Shown: one piece after another, positions 25,299 through 33,837 of the stretch | How positions within the stretch are numbered: position 1 is the first letter of the stretch | Layout: the number at the start of each line of letters is the position of its first letter | Source: Candidatus Poribacteria bacterium | GTDB lineage: Bacteria; Poribacteria; WGA-4E; UBA9662 | NCBI GenBank assembly: GCA_012963885.1 | Contig: DTUY01000051.1 | Span: forward strand, 1 to 35,692 | DNA length: 35,692 bases | Reading direction: 5' to 3' | The notes under the pieces: model-generated | Seen by the model: only the letters and a program-made list of their open reading frames with translations | Database searches by the model: none | What the model was told of the DNA's origin: nothing | Program-made: the position numbers and the translations under genes

Positions 25299-26105
25299 TT
25301 ATCTGTTTGATTTGACTGTTGCCCAGGTCGTAGCTAATTTTTCAGCTGGATTAACAGCCAGAAAACCGTCGAGTCCTTTCTCGATTATTTCTTGAACTTC
25401 CTCTTGACTGAAGCCACGTTCCCAAACAGAGACCTCATCCATCATGCCTGTAAACGGACGTTTGTTGTCAATATTAAATCCAACACGGGCGCCTTGATCC
25501 CAGTCTGCTGAAACGGGAAGATCTCCTGCGGCTTCTCCAACTGGTTTGCCATCAATAAACAAAATTGCTCCGGGTTTCCTATTGCGGTCATAAGTGCCTG
25601 CATAATGTACCCATTTACCTGGTTTGGGGCTACCAGCTTTCATGTCAAAGATTTTATTTCCGGCTGCAGCACGGAGTAGCCAGCGGTATGTAGCCTCGCC
25701 TACGCGTATTTCTGGATGAGTCAACCATGTGTTATCAGCTGATCGCGCGTTAAAAATTGCGTGGTGAGCTCCGTTATCTTCAACGTTTGCCCAGGCTAAA
25801 ACACTAAAAGCGTTAGTTGGAATGTTTCCATCTTTTTTGACTTTTTCGGGTTCCAATTTCAGATAACTGCCAGATTCAAATTTCGCCACTTTGCCGCGAT
25901 TTGGGTCTTCGACAATCTTGATGTTTCCTTCGATTTCTCCGTCATAACCATTGCCAGACTTGTCAGCTACTTTTCCACTATTAATTTCGGAGTAGTCATA
26001 GTAGAAGACGAGACCTTCGCTTTTATCTCCCGCGGCAAAAACTTGTAACACACCGCTAATTAGCACGAGTGTTAAAATATGGGAAATAAACACTTTTATT
26101 TTCAT
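25299..26105 (-). CDS. Secreted LamG-domain protein, tandem copy 1
   Basis: This 268-aa protein has a signal peptide (about residues 1-25, FISHILTLVLISGVLQVFA). Nearly all the rest is one LamG/concanavalin-like jelly roll, with characteristic segments FYYDYSEINSG, FSVLAWANVED, WVHYAGTYDRNR, ILFIDGKPVGEA and GMMDEVSVWERGFSQEEV. LamG folds usually bind carbohydrate or act in surface adhesion. The C-terminal tail PAEKLATTWATVKSNR is shared with the other LamG proteins here. It is very similar to the next copy upstream in transcription (26219-27028), including the leader, so they are recent duplicates. AAGGA lies nine bases before the ATG. It is the last gene of the three-gene LamG run. Confidence 0.88.
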   Translation of the reverse strand: MKIKVFISHILTLVLISGVLQVFAAGDKSEGLVFYYDYSEINSGKVADKSGNGYDGEIEGNIKIVEDPNRGKVAKFESGSYLKLEPEKVKKDGNIPTNAFSVLAWANVEDNGAHHAIFNARSADNTWLTHPEIRVGEATYRWLLRAAAGNKIFDMKAGSPKPGKWVHYAGTYDRNRKPGAILFIDGKPVGEAAGDLPVSADWDQGARVGFNIDNKRPFTGMMDEVSVWERGFSQEEVQEIIEKGLDGFLAVNPAEKLATTWATVKSNR

Positions 26106-26134
26106 CTTATAGATTCCTTATTTCAAAATGAAAA

Positions 26135-26159
26135 GGGCAACCTAGAAACCAAGTCACCC
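26135..26159 (-). terminator. Hairpin plus U-tract between LamG copies 2 and 1
   Basis: On the reverse strand GGGTGACTTGG pairs along its whole length with CTAGGTTGCCC around a TTT loop (11 bp, including G-U pairs), followed by TTTTCATTTT. It lies 30-54 bases before the LamG copy 1 start, leaving no room for a promoter between. It may act as a terminator or as an attenuator in the leader. Confidence 0.65.
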
Positions 26160-26218
26160 CCTTGAATGTCATATGAAAAACACTTTTGTAAAAGGAAAAA
26201 GCCATTCGCAATAATCAA

Positions 26219-27028
26219 TTATCTGCTTGACTTAACTTTTGCCCAAGTCGTAGCTAGCTTTTCAGCTGGATTAACGGCCAAAAAACCGTCAAGGCCTTTC
26301 TCAATTATTTCTTGAACCTCCTCTTGGCTGAAGCCGCGTTCCCAAACAGATATTTCGTCCATCATGCCAACGAATGGTCGGGCGTTGTCAACATTAAACC
26401 CCACACGAGCCCCTTTGTCCCAGTCGGCTGAAACAGGTAGATCGCCAGATGCATCTCCAACTGGTTTCCCGTCAATAAACAGGATCGAACCCTTGGGTTT
26501 TCTTCCCCGATCATATGTTCCGGCAAAATGTACCCATTGGTTCGCTTTAGGTTTCCCAACTTTCATATCAAAGATGCTGTTTCCTCCTTTGGCACGAAGT
26601 AACCAACGGTATATGCCCGCTCCAAAACGTATTTCCGGGTGAATTAGCCATGTATTGTCAGCCGACCAGGCGTTAAAGATTGCTTGGTCACCACCATTGT
26701 TTTCAGCATTGACCCAAGCTAAAAGGCTAAATGCCTCAGTCGGAATATTGCCGTCAGCCTTAATCTTTTCATGATCCAGCTCAAGGTAGCTGCCTGATTT
26801 GAATTCCGCCACTTTGCCGCGATTCGGATCATCGGCAATCTTAACGTCGCCGATAATTTTCCCATCATAACCATGGCCAGACAGGTCAGGAACCGAATCA
26901 CCTTTTGTTTCGGAGTAGTCGTAGTAGAAGACGAGACCCTCGCTTTTATCTCCAGCGGCAAAAACTTGTAACACACCGCTAATTAGCACCAGTGCTAAAA
27001 TAGAGGAAATATACATTTTTATTTTCAT
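26219..27028 (-). CDS. Secreted LamG-domain protein, tandem copy 2
   Basis: This 269-aa paralogue of the preceding LamG protein has a near-identical signal peptide (YISSILALVLISGVLQVFA) and the same jelly-roll segments (FYYDYSETKGD, FSLLAWVNAEN, WVHFAGTYDRGR, GMMDEISVWERGFSQEEV). Its C-terminal tail is PAEKLATTWAKVKSSR. Differences from copy 1 cluster in the loop regions, as expected for diversifying surface proteins. AAGGAG precedes the ATG by nine or ten bases. A hairpin with a U-tract lies immediately upstream and another after the gene. It is transcribed between copies 3 and 1. Confidence 0.88.
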   Translation of the reverse strand: MKIKMYISSILALVLISGVLQVFAAGDKSEGLVFYYDYSETKGDSVPDLSGHGYDGKIIGDVKIADDPNRGKVAEFKSGSYLELDHEKIKADGNIPTEAFSLLAWVNAENNGGDQAIFNAWSADNTWLIHPEIRFGAGIYRWLLRAKGGNSIFDMKVGKPKANQWVHFAGTYDRGRKPKGSILFIDGKPVGDASGDLPVSADWDKGARVGFNVDNARPFVGMMDEISVWERGFSQEEVQEIIEKGLDGFLAVNPAEKLATTWAKVKSSR

Positions 27029-27055
27029 CCCGATAGACTCCTTATTTCAAAATGA

Positions 27056-27086
27056 AAAGGGCAACCTAGAAACTAGATCACCCTTT
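27056..27086 (-). terminator. Hairpin plus U-tract between LamG copies 3 and 2
   Basis: On the reverse strand AAGGGTGATCTAG pairs fully with CTAGGTTGCCCTT around a TTT loop, a 13-14-bp stem including several G-U pairs, followed by TTTTCATTTT. It begins about 20 bases after the LamG copy 3 stop and ends about 28 bases before the copy 2 start. Pairing is kept although several bases differ from the hairpin at 26135-26159. Confidence 0.7.
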
Positions 27087-27106
27087 ATCGATATTGCTTA
27101 AAAAGG

Positions 27107-27889
27107 TTATTTCAGCGATTTGATACGGCCCCATTTTGAAGCCAGTTTGCCTTTGGCATCAACTGCTGCTTGGGGAAGACCATCCATATATTTCTTGACT
27201 TGATCTAAGGCTAATGCTTCATCCCAGAGTCCGACTTCATCCATCCTGCCGGTAAAGTTACGGCCATTGTCAACATTATACCCCACACGTGCCCCTTTGT
27301 CCCAGTTTGAATTGACGGTTTTACCTTTACTGCCGGCACGTGCGTCTTTGCCAACCTCTACACCATCAATATAAAGAGTGGCAACTCCAGTTACTGAATC
27401 ATAGATGGCAGCAAAATGGTGCCACTCGTTTTTGACCGGTTTCCCTTTCTTAACTTCGCCAATTGTGACTCCCCCATCGGTCCTGACTGTCCATCGATAG
27501 TATCCGCCGCCTGGACGGACTTCCGGGTGAATCAGCCATGTATTATCAGCTGCCCAGGCATTAAAGATTGCTTGGTCGCCATCGGCTTCAACATTGACCC
27601 AAGCCAGCAGGCTGAACCCTTTGCTAGGAATCAGATTTTTAGGCACTTTAGCGCCATTCAAGTCCAGATAACCTTTATTTTTGAATCTGGCAGCTTTGCC
27701 AACTTTTCCGCCATCCAGCGTCACATCACCAACGATTTTGCCGTTGAGGCCATTCCCTGATCGATCAGGGATAGCTCCGTCCTTGATCTCTTCAAAATCG
27801 TAATAAAAGGTGAGGCCTGCAACCGAGCTGGTTGTACCAACCATAAGTAGTGTCAGCATAACGAAGATTGCTATGATGCATTGTCGCAT
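27107..27889 (-). CDS. Secreted LamG-domain protein, tandem copy 3
   Basis: This 260-aa protein has a signal peptide (IAIFVMLTLLMVGTTSSVA) and a single LamG jelly roll with segments FYYDFEEIKDG, FSLLAWVNVEA, WHHFAAIYDSVTG, TLYIDGVEVG and GRMDEVGLWDEALAL. The C-terminal tail is GKLASKWGRIKSLK. It is more diverged than copies 1 and 2 but clearly homologous. AAGGAG sits seven bases before the ATG, and a modest promoter lies just upstream. It is the first gene of the LamG run; transcription would then meet the hairpins before copies 2 and 1. Likely a secreted or surface carbohydrate-binding protein. Confidence 0.88.
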   Translation of the reverse strand: MRQCIIAIFVMLTLLMVGTTSSVAGLTFYYDFEEIKDGAIPDRSGNGLNGKIVGDVTLDGGKVGKAARFKNKGYLDLNGAKVPKNLIPSKGFSLLAWVNVEADGDQAIFNAWAADNTWLIHPEVRPGGGYYRWTVRTDGGVTIGEVKKGKPVKNEWHHFAAIYDSVTGVATLYIDGVEVGKDARAGSKGKTVNSNWDKGARVGYNVDNGRNFTGRMDEVGLWDEALALDQVKKYMDGLPQAAVDAKGKLASKWGRIKSLK

Positions 27890-27920
27890 TGAAAATTCTC
27901 CTTATTCGACATCAATTTAA

Positions 27921-27948
27921 ATATTAATAATATCTTACTGAACATCAA
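27921..27948 (-). promoter_or_regulatory. Candidate promoter for the LamG run
   Basis: On the reverse strand TTGATG (27948-27943) and TAATAT (27926-27921) are 16 bases apart, each with four of six consensus matches, about 30 bases before the LamG copy 3 start. A short inverted repeat (ACATCA 27942-27947 and TGATGT 27953-27958) overlaps the -35 box and could be an operator. Confidence 0.4.
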
Positions 27949-28024
27949 CTAATGATGTAGTAGCAAGTAGACAACTAAAATTTAGTACGAAGTAATAATA
28001 GTAGCATAGAATAAATTCGTTTTC

Positions 28025-28066
28025 AACCTTGAGTATGCGTAATATTATGTGTATATACTCAAGGTT
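28025..28066. repeat. Perfect 12-bp inverted repeat upstream of the LamG run
   Basis: AACCTTGAGTAT (28025-28036) and ATACTCAAGGTT (28055-28066) are exact reverse complements around an 18-nt AT-rich loop. On the forward strand the stem is followed by a T-rich stretch, but no forward gene precedes it. On the reverse strand, the direction of both neighbouring genes, the flank is A-rich. It may terminate the deacetylase transcript or be a binding site. Confidence 0.6.
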
Positions 28067-28114
28067 TTAGTTTTTAAGCAGTTTCTCAACAACCGTATGG
28101 GTCCCAAGTATTTG

Positions 28115-29503
28115 CTACCTCTGGTTCATTGGCACAGCGGGTTTTGCCGTCCATGTCTGGCGTTTTGCCATGGCGACAACATTGTCAGCCTGAAAACCGG
28201 GTGTCATCAACCAACCGCCAATTCTCATGTTTTTAAAGTCTTCTCGTTCAGCCAAGGCAGGCAGACTCTTAGCTTGTTCAATTATTATCGTTTGAATCGG
28301 TTCTGAAAATTGGTGCAAGTTTTTAATCAGGAGAGCGGCTGTTTTCAGAAAATCACTTGGACTAATTTGCGTGCCAGCCAAATCGATTACGGAAGGTACG
28401 CGATGGTTGGAGCTCACCGTTTGGTTAGCTTGGGAAGCGCAACTCAAAAACGTATCCAGATCCACCTGGGTTGGTGCTTCTGAAATGCAGTCTTCTGTCG
28501 GGCCAATGGGGCGACGAACTGGGATTGTTGCAGGTAGTACTTGAATATGGTTATATCCATCCAAAATAAAGGCGGCAATACCAAAAATCTCGGCTGGAGA
28601 CAGATAAATGCTGCCTGAGTGATGGTAGGTCAGTTCATGTGAAACGAGTTGTAGAATATTCAAAGCCGTTTCTAACGGAATCCAAATGTCTGTTTCTTTA
28701 TATTTTTCATGAATTTCTTGGTAGGTGACAACTGGAATTTTCTCATTGGCAACGAATCCAAGAAATAGATCTATTGCTTCACTAATAGCTGTTACTTCTG
28801 CCATTGGTCGTTGAGGAACAGGAATCCATTGCTCTCTTGGCGTGTTCAGCCCATCCTTGAAATTCAACCCATCACCGAAATCCGAAGCCATCATGCGACA
28901 AGGATGACTATACATAATTAAGTACCCGTCCGTTCTGCTATTGTATATTTTGAGGAAGTTTTTTTTCATGTGTTCAAATCGATTTTTCGTGTCCATCGAT
29001 TGTTCAAAAGAAAGGTGGTATTTCAGACAGATCTGGTTGCAAAACCACATCGGTTGCCCTGGTGAGAATTCGACAGGCGCGTCGGTAAAAATAGGGAGCC
29101 CCAGAATTGACATACAGTAAGCAACCTGTGGTCCCCAACTGCTTCCCGGTTTACAGTAAGCAATTGGGCGCTGTCCCATGATGTCCTGCAAATCTGAAAT
29201 TCCAGTTGTTTCTTCCATCAAGCATCTGCGCACGCCATCGTCCCAGCTGAGCTCATTTAGGTATTCTGCGTGCGTTGGATGGACTGAATGAAGATTGGAG
29301 TGGTAATCAATCTCGTGTTCTTTGAGTGCGTCGATAATATCGCGTCTGCCACGGTCTCTCAGCACACGTGCCTTTTCTCCCACTATGCAAAAACAGCCTC
29401 TAAGATTATGCTTGGTCAGCAAATCAGCCCAAACTTTTGTTGCCTCATCTGCCCAAGGCACCTGATACTCTTCAGTGTCATACGAAAAAACGACGGATAC
29501 CAT
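28115..29503 (-). CDS. NodB-like polysaccharide deacetylase-family protein
   Basis: This 462-aa protein has no clear signal peptide. The first 260 residues or so resemble a NodB-homology (carbohydrate esterase 4-like) barrel: VVFSYDTEEY gives Asp9 where the family has its first acidic motif, and His68 and His72 in YHSNLHSVHP match the metal-binding HxxxH motif. YSHPC, near residue 220, fits the late catalytic-histidine motif. The usual first-motif Asp-Asp reads Asp-Thr. Residues from about 290 to the end form an extra region I do not recognise. AGGAAAAG precedes the ATG. Predicted role: removal of acetyl groups from a polysaccharide or a related amide. Confidence 0.75.
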   Translation of the reverse strand: MVSVVFSYDTEEYQVPWADEATKVWADLLTKHNLRGCFCIVGEKARVLRDRGRRDIIDALKEHEIDYHSNLHSVHPTHAEYLNELSWDDGVRRCLMEETTGISDLQDIMGQRPIAYCKPGSSWGPQVAYCMSILGLPIFTDAPVEFSPGQPMWFCNQICLKYHLSFEQSMDTKNRFEHMKKNFLKIYNSRTDGYLIMYSHPCRMMASDFGDGLNFKDGLNTPREQWIPVPQRPMAEVTAISEAIDLFLGFVANEKIPVVTYQEIHEKYKETDIWIPLETALNILQLVSHELTYHHSGSIYLSPAEIFGIAAFILDGYNHIQVLPATIPVRRPIGPTEDCISEAPTQVDLDTFLSCASQANQTVSSNHRVPSVIDLAGTQISPSDFLKTAALLIKNLHQFSEPIQTIIIEQAKSLPALAEREDFKNMRIGGWLMTPGFQADNVVAMAKRQTWTAKPAVPMNQR

Positions 29504-29722
29504 TTACTTTTCCTGACAGTGATTCTCAAATATGCAATTACAAATATATTTTACTTTACCTGATTATAGAAGAACTGTTACATTATAAACGCGAATAAGT
29601 TATTGACATTATACCAAACATCTATACCGTGTCCATGAGTGAAAAATGTCTTTAAAAACGAAAAAGTGTGCTGATGGCGGTCGTCAACTTGTTCAAAAAC
29701 ATCACAAGCTAAGGATAAAGTC

Positions 29723-30745
29723 TTGACAAATTATCGAGTTGGGTTAATTGGTTGCGGTGGTCGTCAGAATGCGCATGTTTCTACTTTTCGACAGGTCGAA
29801 AACTGTGAGATTGTAGCCACCACGGATTGGAACCAAAGCGTATCTGACAAGTTCGCCGAAAAACATGATATTCCAGCAACCTACGCATCAGTAGAAGAAA
29901 TGCTCCAGAACGTGGATCTAGATATCGTCACTATTGTCACTCGACCCAAATGGATGTATGGACCTGTTATGGAGGCGATGAACAGCAACGTTAGGGGGAT
30001 TTTGATGGAAAAACCTTTTGGGGTTAACATCGAAGACTCTAAGGCCATACTTGAAGCGGCTGAAAAATCTGGCAAAACGCTTGTTGTCAATCATCAATAT
30101 CGTTTCTTTGAACTGACTGAGCGTATGCGACAGATTTTACTCCTCGGTCAACTTGGTGACGTTGAATACTTTCGTGCCATTAGTGCCATTAAACTTCATG
30201 GTCAAGGTACGCACATGATCGATTTTGTGCGTTATCTGTACGATGATCGCCCGTTTGCTTGGGCGTTAGGCAACTTCACCGGAAAAGAGACTTTTGATGC
30301 CAAGCAAATTGGCCCCGATTTTGATGTTGGTGTGGTTGCTTTTGACGATGGAATTCCATTATACGTTGAATCGGGTCGAGGATCGATGCAAGCACCTTAT
30401 CCTGGTAACGGGTTAAACTTGTATGCCGATGCGGTTTGTACTAAAGGACGAATTTGGTTTGGCCTCTCGCACGGATTACGGATCTGGTGGCCTGATGGGA
30501 ATTATGAAGAGATCCAGGGGTCGTGGCCAGAGATAAGTAATCCGGCACAAATTCGTCTGGTGGAAAACATGATAGATACCATGGAAAATGGTACTGAAAA
30601 CCGATGTCATGCCAGTAAAGCTTATGCTACCCAGGAAGCTTTATGCGGTCTTTTGGAATCCGGGTTAACTCACCAGAGAGTCTCATTTCCTTTGGATATT
30701 GCCCCGGATTTAATGGAACGTGTGCGTGCTGCTATTGGAGCATAA
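29723..30745 (+). CDS. Gfo/Idh/MocA-family oxidoreductase
   Basis: This 340-aa predicted cytoplasmic NAD(P)-dependent dehydrogenase starts with TTG at 29723, seven bases after AAGGA (29711-29715). It shows the Rossmann motif RVGLIGCGGRQ, the active-site Glu96-Lys97-Pro98 (LMEKPFGVN), and a histidine motif in GQGTHMIDFVRYL. The substrate is likely a sugar or sugar acid, not identifiable here. It is followed after 112 bases by a PhyH-type dioxygenase in the same direction, so the two may form an oxidative catabolic unit, although a small inverted repeat lies between them. Confidence 0.92.
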   Translation: MTNYRVGLIGCGGRQNAHVSTFRQVENCEIVATTDWNQSVSDKFAEKHDIPATYASVEEMLQNVDLDIVTIVTRPKWMYGPVMEAMNSNVRGILMEKPFGVNIEDSKAILEAAEKSGKTLVVNHQYRFFELTERMRQILLLGQLGDVEYFRAISAIKLHGQGTHMIDFVRYLYDDRPFAWALGNFTGKETFDAKQIGPDFDVGVVAFDDGIPLYVESGRGSMQAPYPGNGLNLYADAVCTKGRIWFGLSHGLRIWWPDGNYEEIQGSWPEISNPAQIRLVENMIDTMENGTENRCHASKAYATQEALCGLLESGLTHQRVSFPLDIAPDLMERVRAAIGA

Positions 30746-30763
30746 AGTTTTGGAAGGTTATCC

Positions 30764-30789
30764 ATTCTTCTAATTATTCAAAGAAGAAT
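30764..30789. repeat. Short inverted repeat between the Gfo/Idh and PhyH genes
   Basis: ATTCTTC (30764-30770) and GAAGAAT (30783-30789) form a 7-bp stem with a 12-nt loop. There is no T-run directly after it, so it is a weak terminator candidate at best. Confidence 0.3.
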
Positions 30790-30857
30790 ATCAACAGACT
30801 AAATTTTTCTTAGTTGGATGATTGGAAAGTACTTTACATTAAAGAAGAAAAAATACA

Positions 30858-31610
30858 ATGTTGGATGGGAATTCTATGGAAAACATCGGTTTAGATACCA
30901 AAGAGATAGAGCAATTTAGATTGCAAGGATATTTGGGGCCTTATTCCCTTTGTCCTGTTGATGAAATGAGTCAAATTCTTGAACAAATCGAGCGGGTACT
31001 GAATACTGATCCTCCCGACCATAAGAATCGAATTCATAACCGTCATCTTGATGATCAATTGATACACCAACTGTCGACAGATCCTCGGATTGTCAAGCGT
31101 ATGGCTTGTTTATATGGTCATGATCTTTTATTATGGCGGACGAATTTCTTCGTCAAGGAATCTGGTGCCAAAGAAATCCCGTGGCATCAGGACTTCAACT
31201 ACTGGCCTTTAGAACCACCCATCATCGTCTCTGCTTGGATTGCGATTGATCCCAGCACTGTTGAAAACGGTTGTCTTCAAATCGTTCCTGGTTCTCATCG
31301 TCGAGTAATTCCTCATATCGAGTCAACGCCGGAAGTTCAGTTCAATCAAATGGGGGATCCTGATTACATTGATCTCAGCAATATCGTTACTTTGGAGATG
31401 GAGCCGGGCGAATTCATACTTTTTAATGAAAGAACGTTGCATCAGTCCGATCCCAACCATTCCAATACGCGCCGAATAGGCTTGGCTGTTCGCGTGATTA
31501 TCCCAATTGTTAAAGTGCTGAACTGGGATTCACCGGATCACACACTTGTCACGATCAGCGGACAAGACCGGCTTGGAGTTAACAATTCAAGCGAACCATC
31601 AGAAAAATAA
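30858..31610 (+). CDS. Phytanoyl-CoA dioxygenase (PhyH)-family protein
   Basis: This 250-aa Fe(II)/2-oxoglutarate-dependent dioxygenase has a full metal triad: His110-x-Asp112 in PWHQDFNYWP and distal His195 in ERTLHQSDPN. Arg205 or Arg206 in RRIGLAVRV is the candidate 2-oxoglutarate anchor. These enzymes hydroxylate diverse small molecules; the PhyH name does not imply phytanoyl-CoA as substrate. Met7 (30876), preceded by GGGA, is an alternative start. It follows a Gfo/Idh gene and converges on the membrane-protein gene at 31744. Confidence 0.9.
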   Translation: MLDGNSMENIGLDTKEIEQFRLQGYLGPYSLCPVDEMSQILEQIERVLNTDPPDHKNRIHNRHLDDQLIHQLSTDPRIVKRMACLYGHDLLLWRTNFFVKESGAKEIPWHQDFNYWPLEPPIIVSAWIAIDPSTVENGCLQIVPGSHRRVIPHIESTPEVQFNQMGDPDYIDLSNIVTLEMEPGEFILFNERTLHQSDPNHSNTRRIGLAVRVIIPIVKVLNWDSPDHTLVTISGQDRLGVNNSSEPSEK

Positions 31611-31743
31611 ATCCGCATCATTTTATCGGTCATCGAACAGTCAAGGTCCCTGTCGGGAAGGAACAGGAATTGAGCCTTGGAATTTTCCCTAGAGCTAAAA
31701 ATGGGAATTTGGTGGAAGGATAGCTGATATCTATTAGTTGAGA

Positions 31744-33678
31744 TTAATAGCCCTTACTAAAAGGGTAAACAAACAGATCGAATTTCCAGCCCAGCAAATA
31801 CCAAATACAACCAATTACCACATCGCCCAGAAATAGGCCGTAGAAAAAGGGCAAAACTCTCCGGTACAATTTCATGCCGCCATATTTGAAGATAATCGAC
31901 TTTAGAATTAAACTGACCAGAAGACAGAACCACAAGACTCCGATTCCCTGCGTTGGCGCCAAAATGTACCCTAGCGGGTGAAACGGCCACCAGATGAAAC
32001 GCAAACGCATTAGCGTCAGTCCGGCCGCGAAAATTGCACCGCTGAGAATGAATCCAGCTGCCATTGGGTTGGCCTCTTTCGGGTAGAGAAGTAGGGATTC
32101 TAGACGAGTAAAGACCTCTCGACCATAACCAGATGCCCAGTAACCGACATAGGGTGTGTCAGCTCCTCGCTGATAATAGAGAGACAGAAACATCCAGAAG
32201 GTTCCAATGATCGCCACCGCCGTTGTACCCACCATCAACAATAACATTCTTCGATTCGAGATTCCGACACGCTCGGCAATTTTAAAGCCCTCCAGTTGAT
32301 GTGGCATTGGAGTTGCAGAAAAAGAGCGGTTAAACCAATGATACAGGGACAGAATTGCTAATGATGATGGTCTCAGATGGCGTGTGCCAATGGATTTGAC
32401 CAGAAGATAATGTGGGAATATATGTTGCAAGTCGTGTCTGGGAAATCCAAGTTGGGCTCGGATTCTAGTCACGACGAAGATCAGGGACAGATATGTGGTC
32501 AAAAGTGTTACTGATAGGAACATGGACATCCCTGCCCGAACTGAAAAAACCAAGAGAAATAACAGACCTCCAATCAGTCCTCCAATTGTCAGTTTCAAAG
32601 GGATGGGTTCTTTATTCTCGGATTTTAAATCAGGCCTCAATCCGTCCCAAATTTCCAGTAGATACTTTCGGTTAAGCCAAAAAATAAGGACAAAGAAACT
32701 CAGTGCAGCCCCCATCGCTTGCTCGTTGGCAAATGGGAACGAGGGGATTTGACGCCAGCCTATCATACTGGTGACCAAATACTGAAACTTCAGAAAAAAG
32801 TAGAAAAAACAGCATGAAAAAGCTAACTCCAGCGGAATTAGGAAACAGATGGCTAAGACATAGGGGGGCATGACAATTTGAAGTGATCCAATATCGCTCC
32901 ATGGCTTTTGAGTCAGGAAAGGTGATAGGCTTCCTCTTAGTTGAATAGCTGGAATTGTCGGCTCAAGGAAGTTGAGGTTATTGAACATAGTAAGGGTTCC
33001 TGCCAGGGTGAATCCTATCCAGAGCAAGGGGGTTTTGAGAAAGTGGGAGGTTTGGGTGACGATGGCTAGCGGCAATTGGATGGTTGGATAGGCCAATTTC
33101 TCTTTTTCGATCCATTGCCGCCGGAAGATTAGGTTAAAGCAGAACATTACCAAAGAAAGCGCGAAAACAAAGGCGCCCCAACTCAACAGTGGGCCCGTCC
33201 ATGCCTTTAGGTTTTGGATGGAATAGAGGGTGGATTCTCCTTCATAGAATCCTTGAAGTACTTCTCTGTCACTCACTGTTAGCCAGTGTGGTAGATATCT
33301 CCACAATAACTGTTCCCACTCATTTTCTGGTGTGGCAAACCAGTAGGCGTGGCCCATAATCGACAGGAGTATTTGAAGTAAGGCATGGGTACAATAGCTC
33401 GAAGATAAGCTTAGGATGACGTACAAGGCCATTAGTTCACTGGAGGCCAACTTCAGCTGTGGGGCAAATTTCCCGCTAAGCAAGTTCAAAAGTGAGAAAA
33501 AAAACAGGATGAAAACAACGTTGACGAAGGGTACGATGTAAATAAAGTAGGCGCGTGGGGATTCGCGCATGGCTTCAACTTCAATCATCCACCGGAAGTT
33601 AAAAAAGAGCACAATCAAGCCAATGATCATCACTCGAAGCGTAATGCCAGAAGAAATCCGGTTAGTCGCAGTTTGCAT
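31744..33678 (-). CDS. DUF6785/DUF6784-type polytopic membrane protein
   Basis: This 644-aa integral membrane protein has about fourteen hydrophobic segments. It resembles the DUF6785 (N-terminal) and DUF6784 (C-terminal) proteins found in Poribacteria and Planctomycetes, which look distantly like oligopeptide/OPT-type transporters. Recognisable stretches include SSELMALYVILSLSSS, FRRQWIEKEKLAYPTIQLPLAI, TRIRAQLGFPRHDLQ and RFIWWPFHPLGYILA. The family is uncharacterised, so transport is an inference. It follows the PhyH gene at 33838-34758 on the same strand after 159 bases, which contain no convincing promoter. Confidence 0.75.
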   Translation of the reverse strand: MQTATNRISSGITLRVMIIGLIVLFFNFRWMIEVEAMRESPRAYFIYIVPFVNVVFILFFFSLLNLLSGKFAPQLKLASSELMALYVILSLSSSYCTHALLQILLSIMGHAYWFATPENEWEQLLWRYLPHWLTVSDREVLQGFYEGESTLYSIQNLKAWTGPLLSWGAFVFALSLVMFCFNLIFRRQWIEKEKLAYPTIQLPLAIVTQTSHFLKTPLLWIGFTLAGTLTMFNNLNFLEPTIPAIQLRGSLSPFLTQKPWSDIGSLQIVMPPYVLAICFLIPLELAFSCCFFYFFLKFQYLVTSMIGWRQIPSFPFANEQAMGAALSFFVLIFWLNRKYLLEIWDGLRPDLKSENKEPIPLKLTIGGLIGGLLFLLVFSVRAGMSMFLSVTLLTTYLSLIFVVTRIRAQLGFPRHDLQHIFPHYLLVKSIGTRHLRPSSLAILSLYHWFNRSFSATPMPHQLEGFKIAERVGISNRRMLLLMVGTTAVAIIGTFWMFLSLYYQRGADTPYVGYWASGYGREVFTRLESLLLYPKEANPMAAGFILSGAIFAAGLTLMRLRFIWWPFHPLGYILAPTQGIGVLWFCLLVSLILKSIIFKYGGMKLYRRVLPFFYGLFLGDVVIGCIWYLLGWKFDLFVYPFSKGY

Positions 33679-33837
33679 AGCTGTTTTCTTTAGGCAATCA
33701 TAGTAGAATCGGATTTTTAGTTAGGAAAGTTGGCGAGTAAAGACACTGCTGGGCTAATAAGTTAGAAGAGCCAGCTATCCACTGTAAAGAGGTGAAGGTC
33801 GAGTTGGACGAGTGGGCCGAGTTGGCGGGTGCTGACT

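Noticed and set aside
25291..25309. Small inverted repeat CAAACA/TGTTTG between HEAT and LamG genes as a shared terminator
   Set aside because: The stem is only six bases, overlaps the LamG stop codon, and has no T-run after it on either strand.
29603..29628. TTGACA with downstream TATACC as a promoter for the gene at 29723
   Set aside because: The -35 is perfect, but the spacer to TATACC is only 14 bases and no better -10 lies at 16-18 bases.
31640..31740. Imperfect inverted repeats between the convergent PhyH and DUF6785-like genes
   Set aside because: Pairing is interrupted and no U-tract follows in either direction, so a terminator could not be supported.
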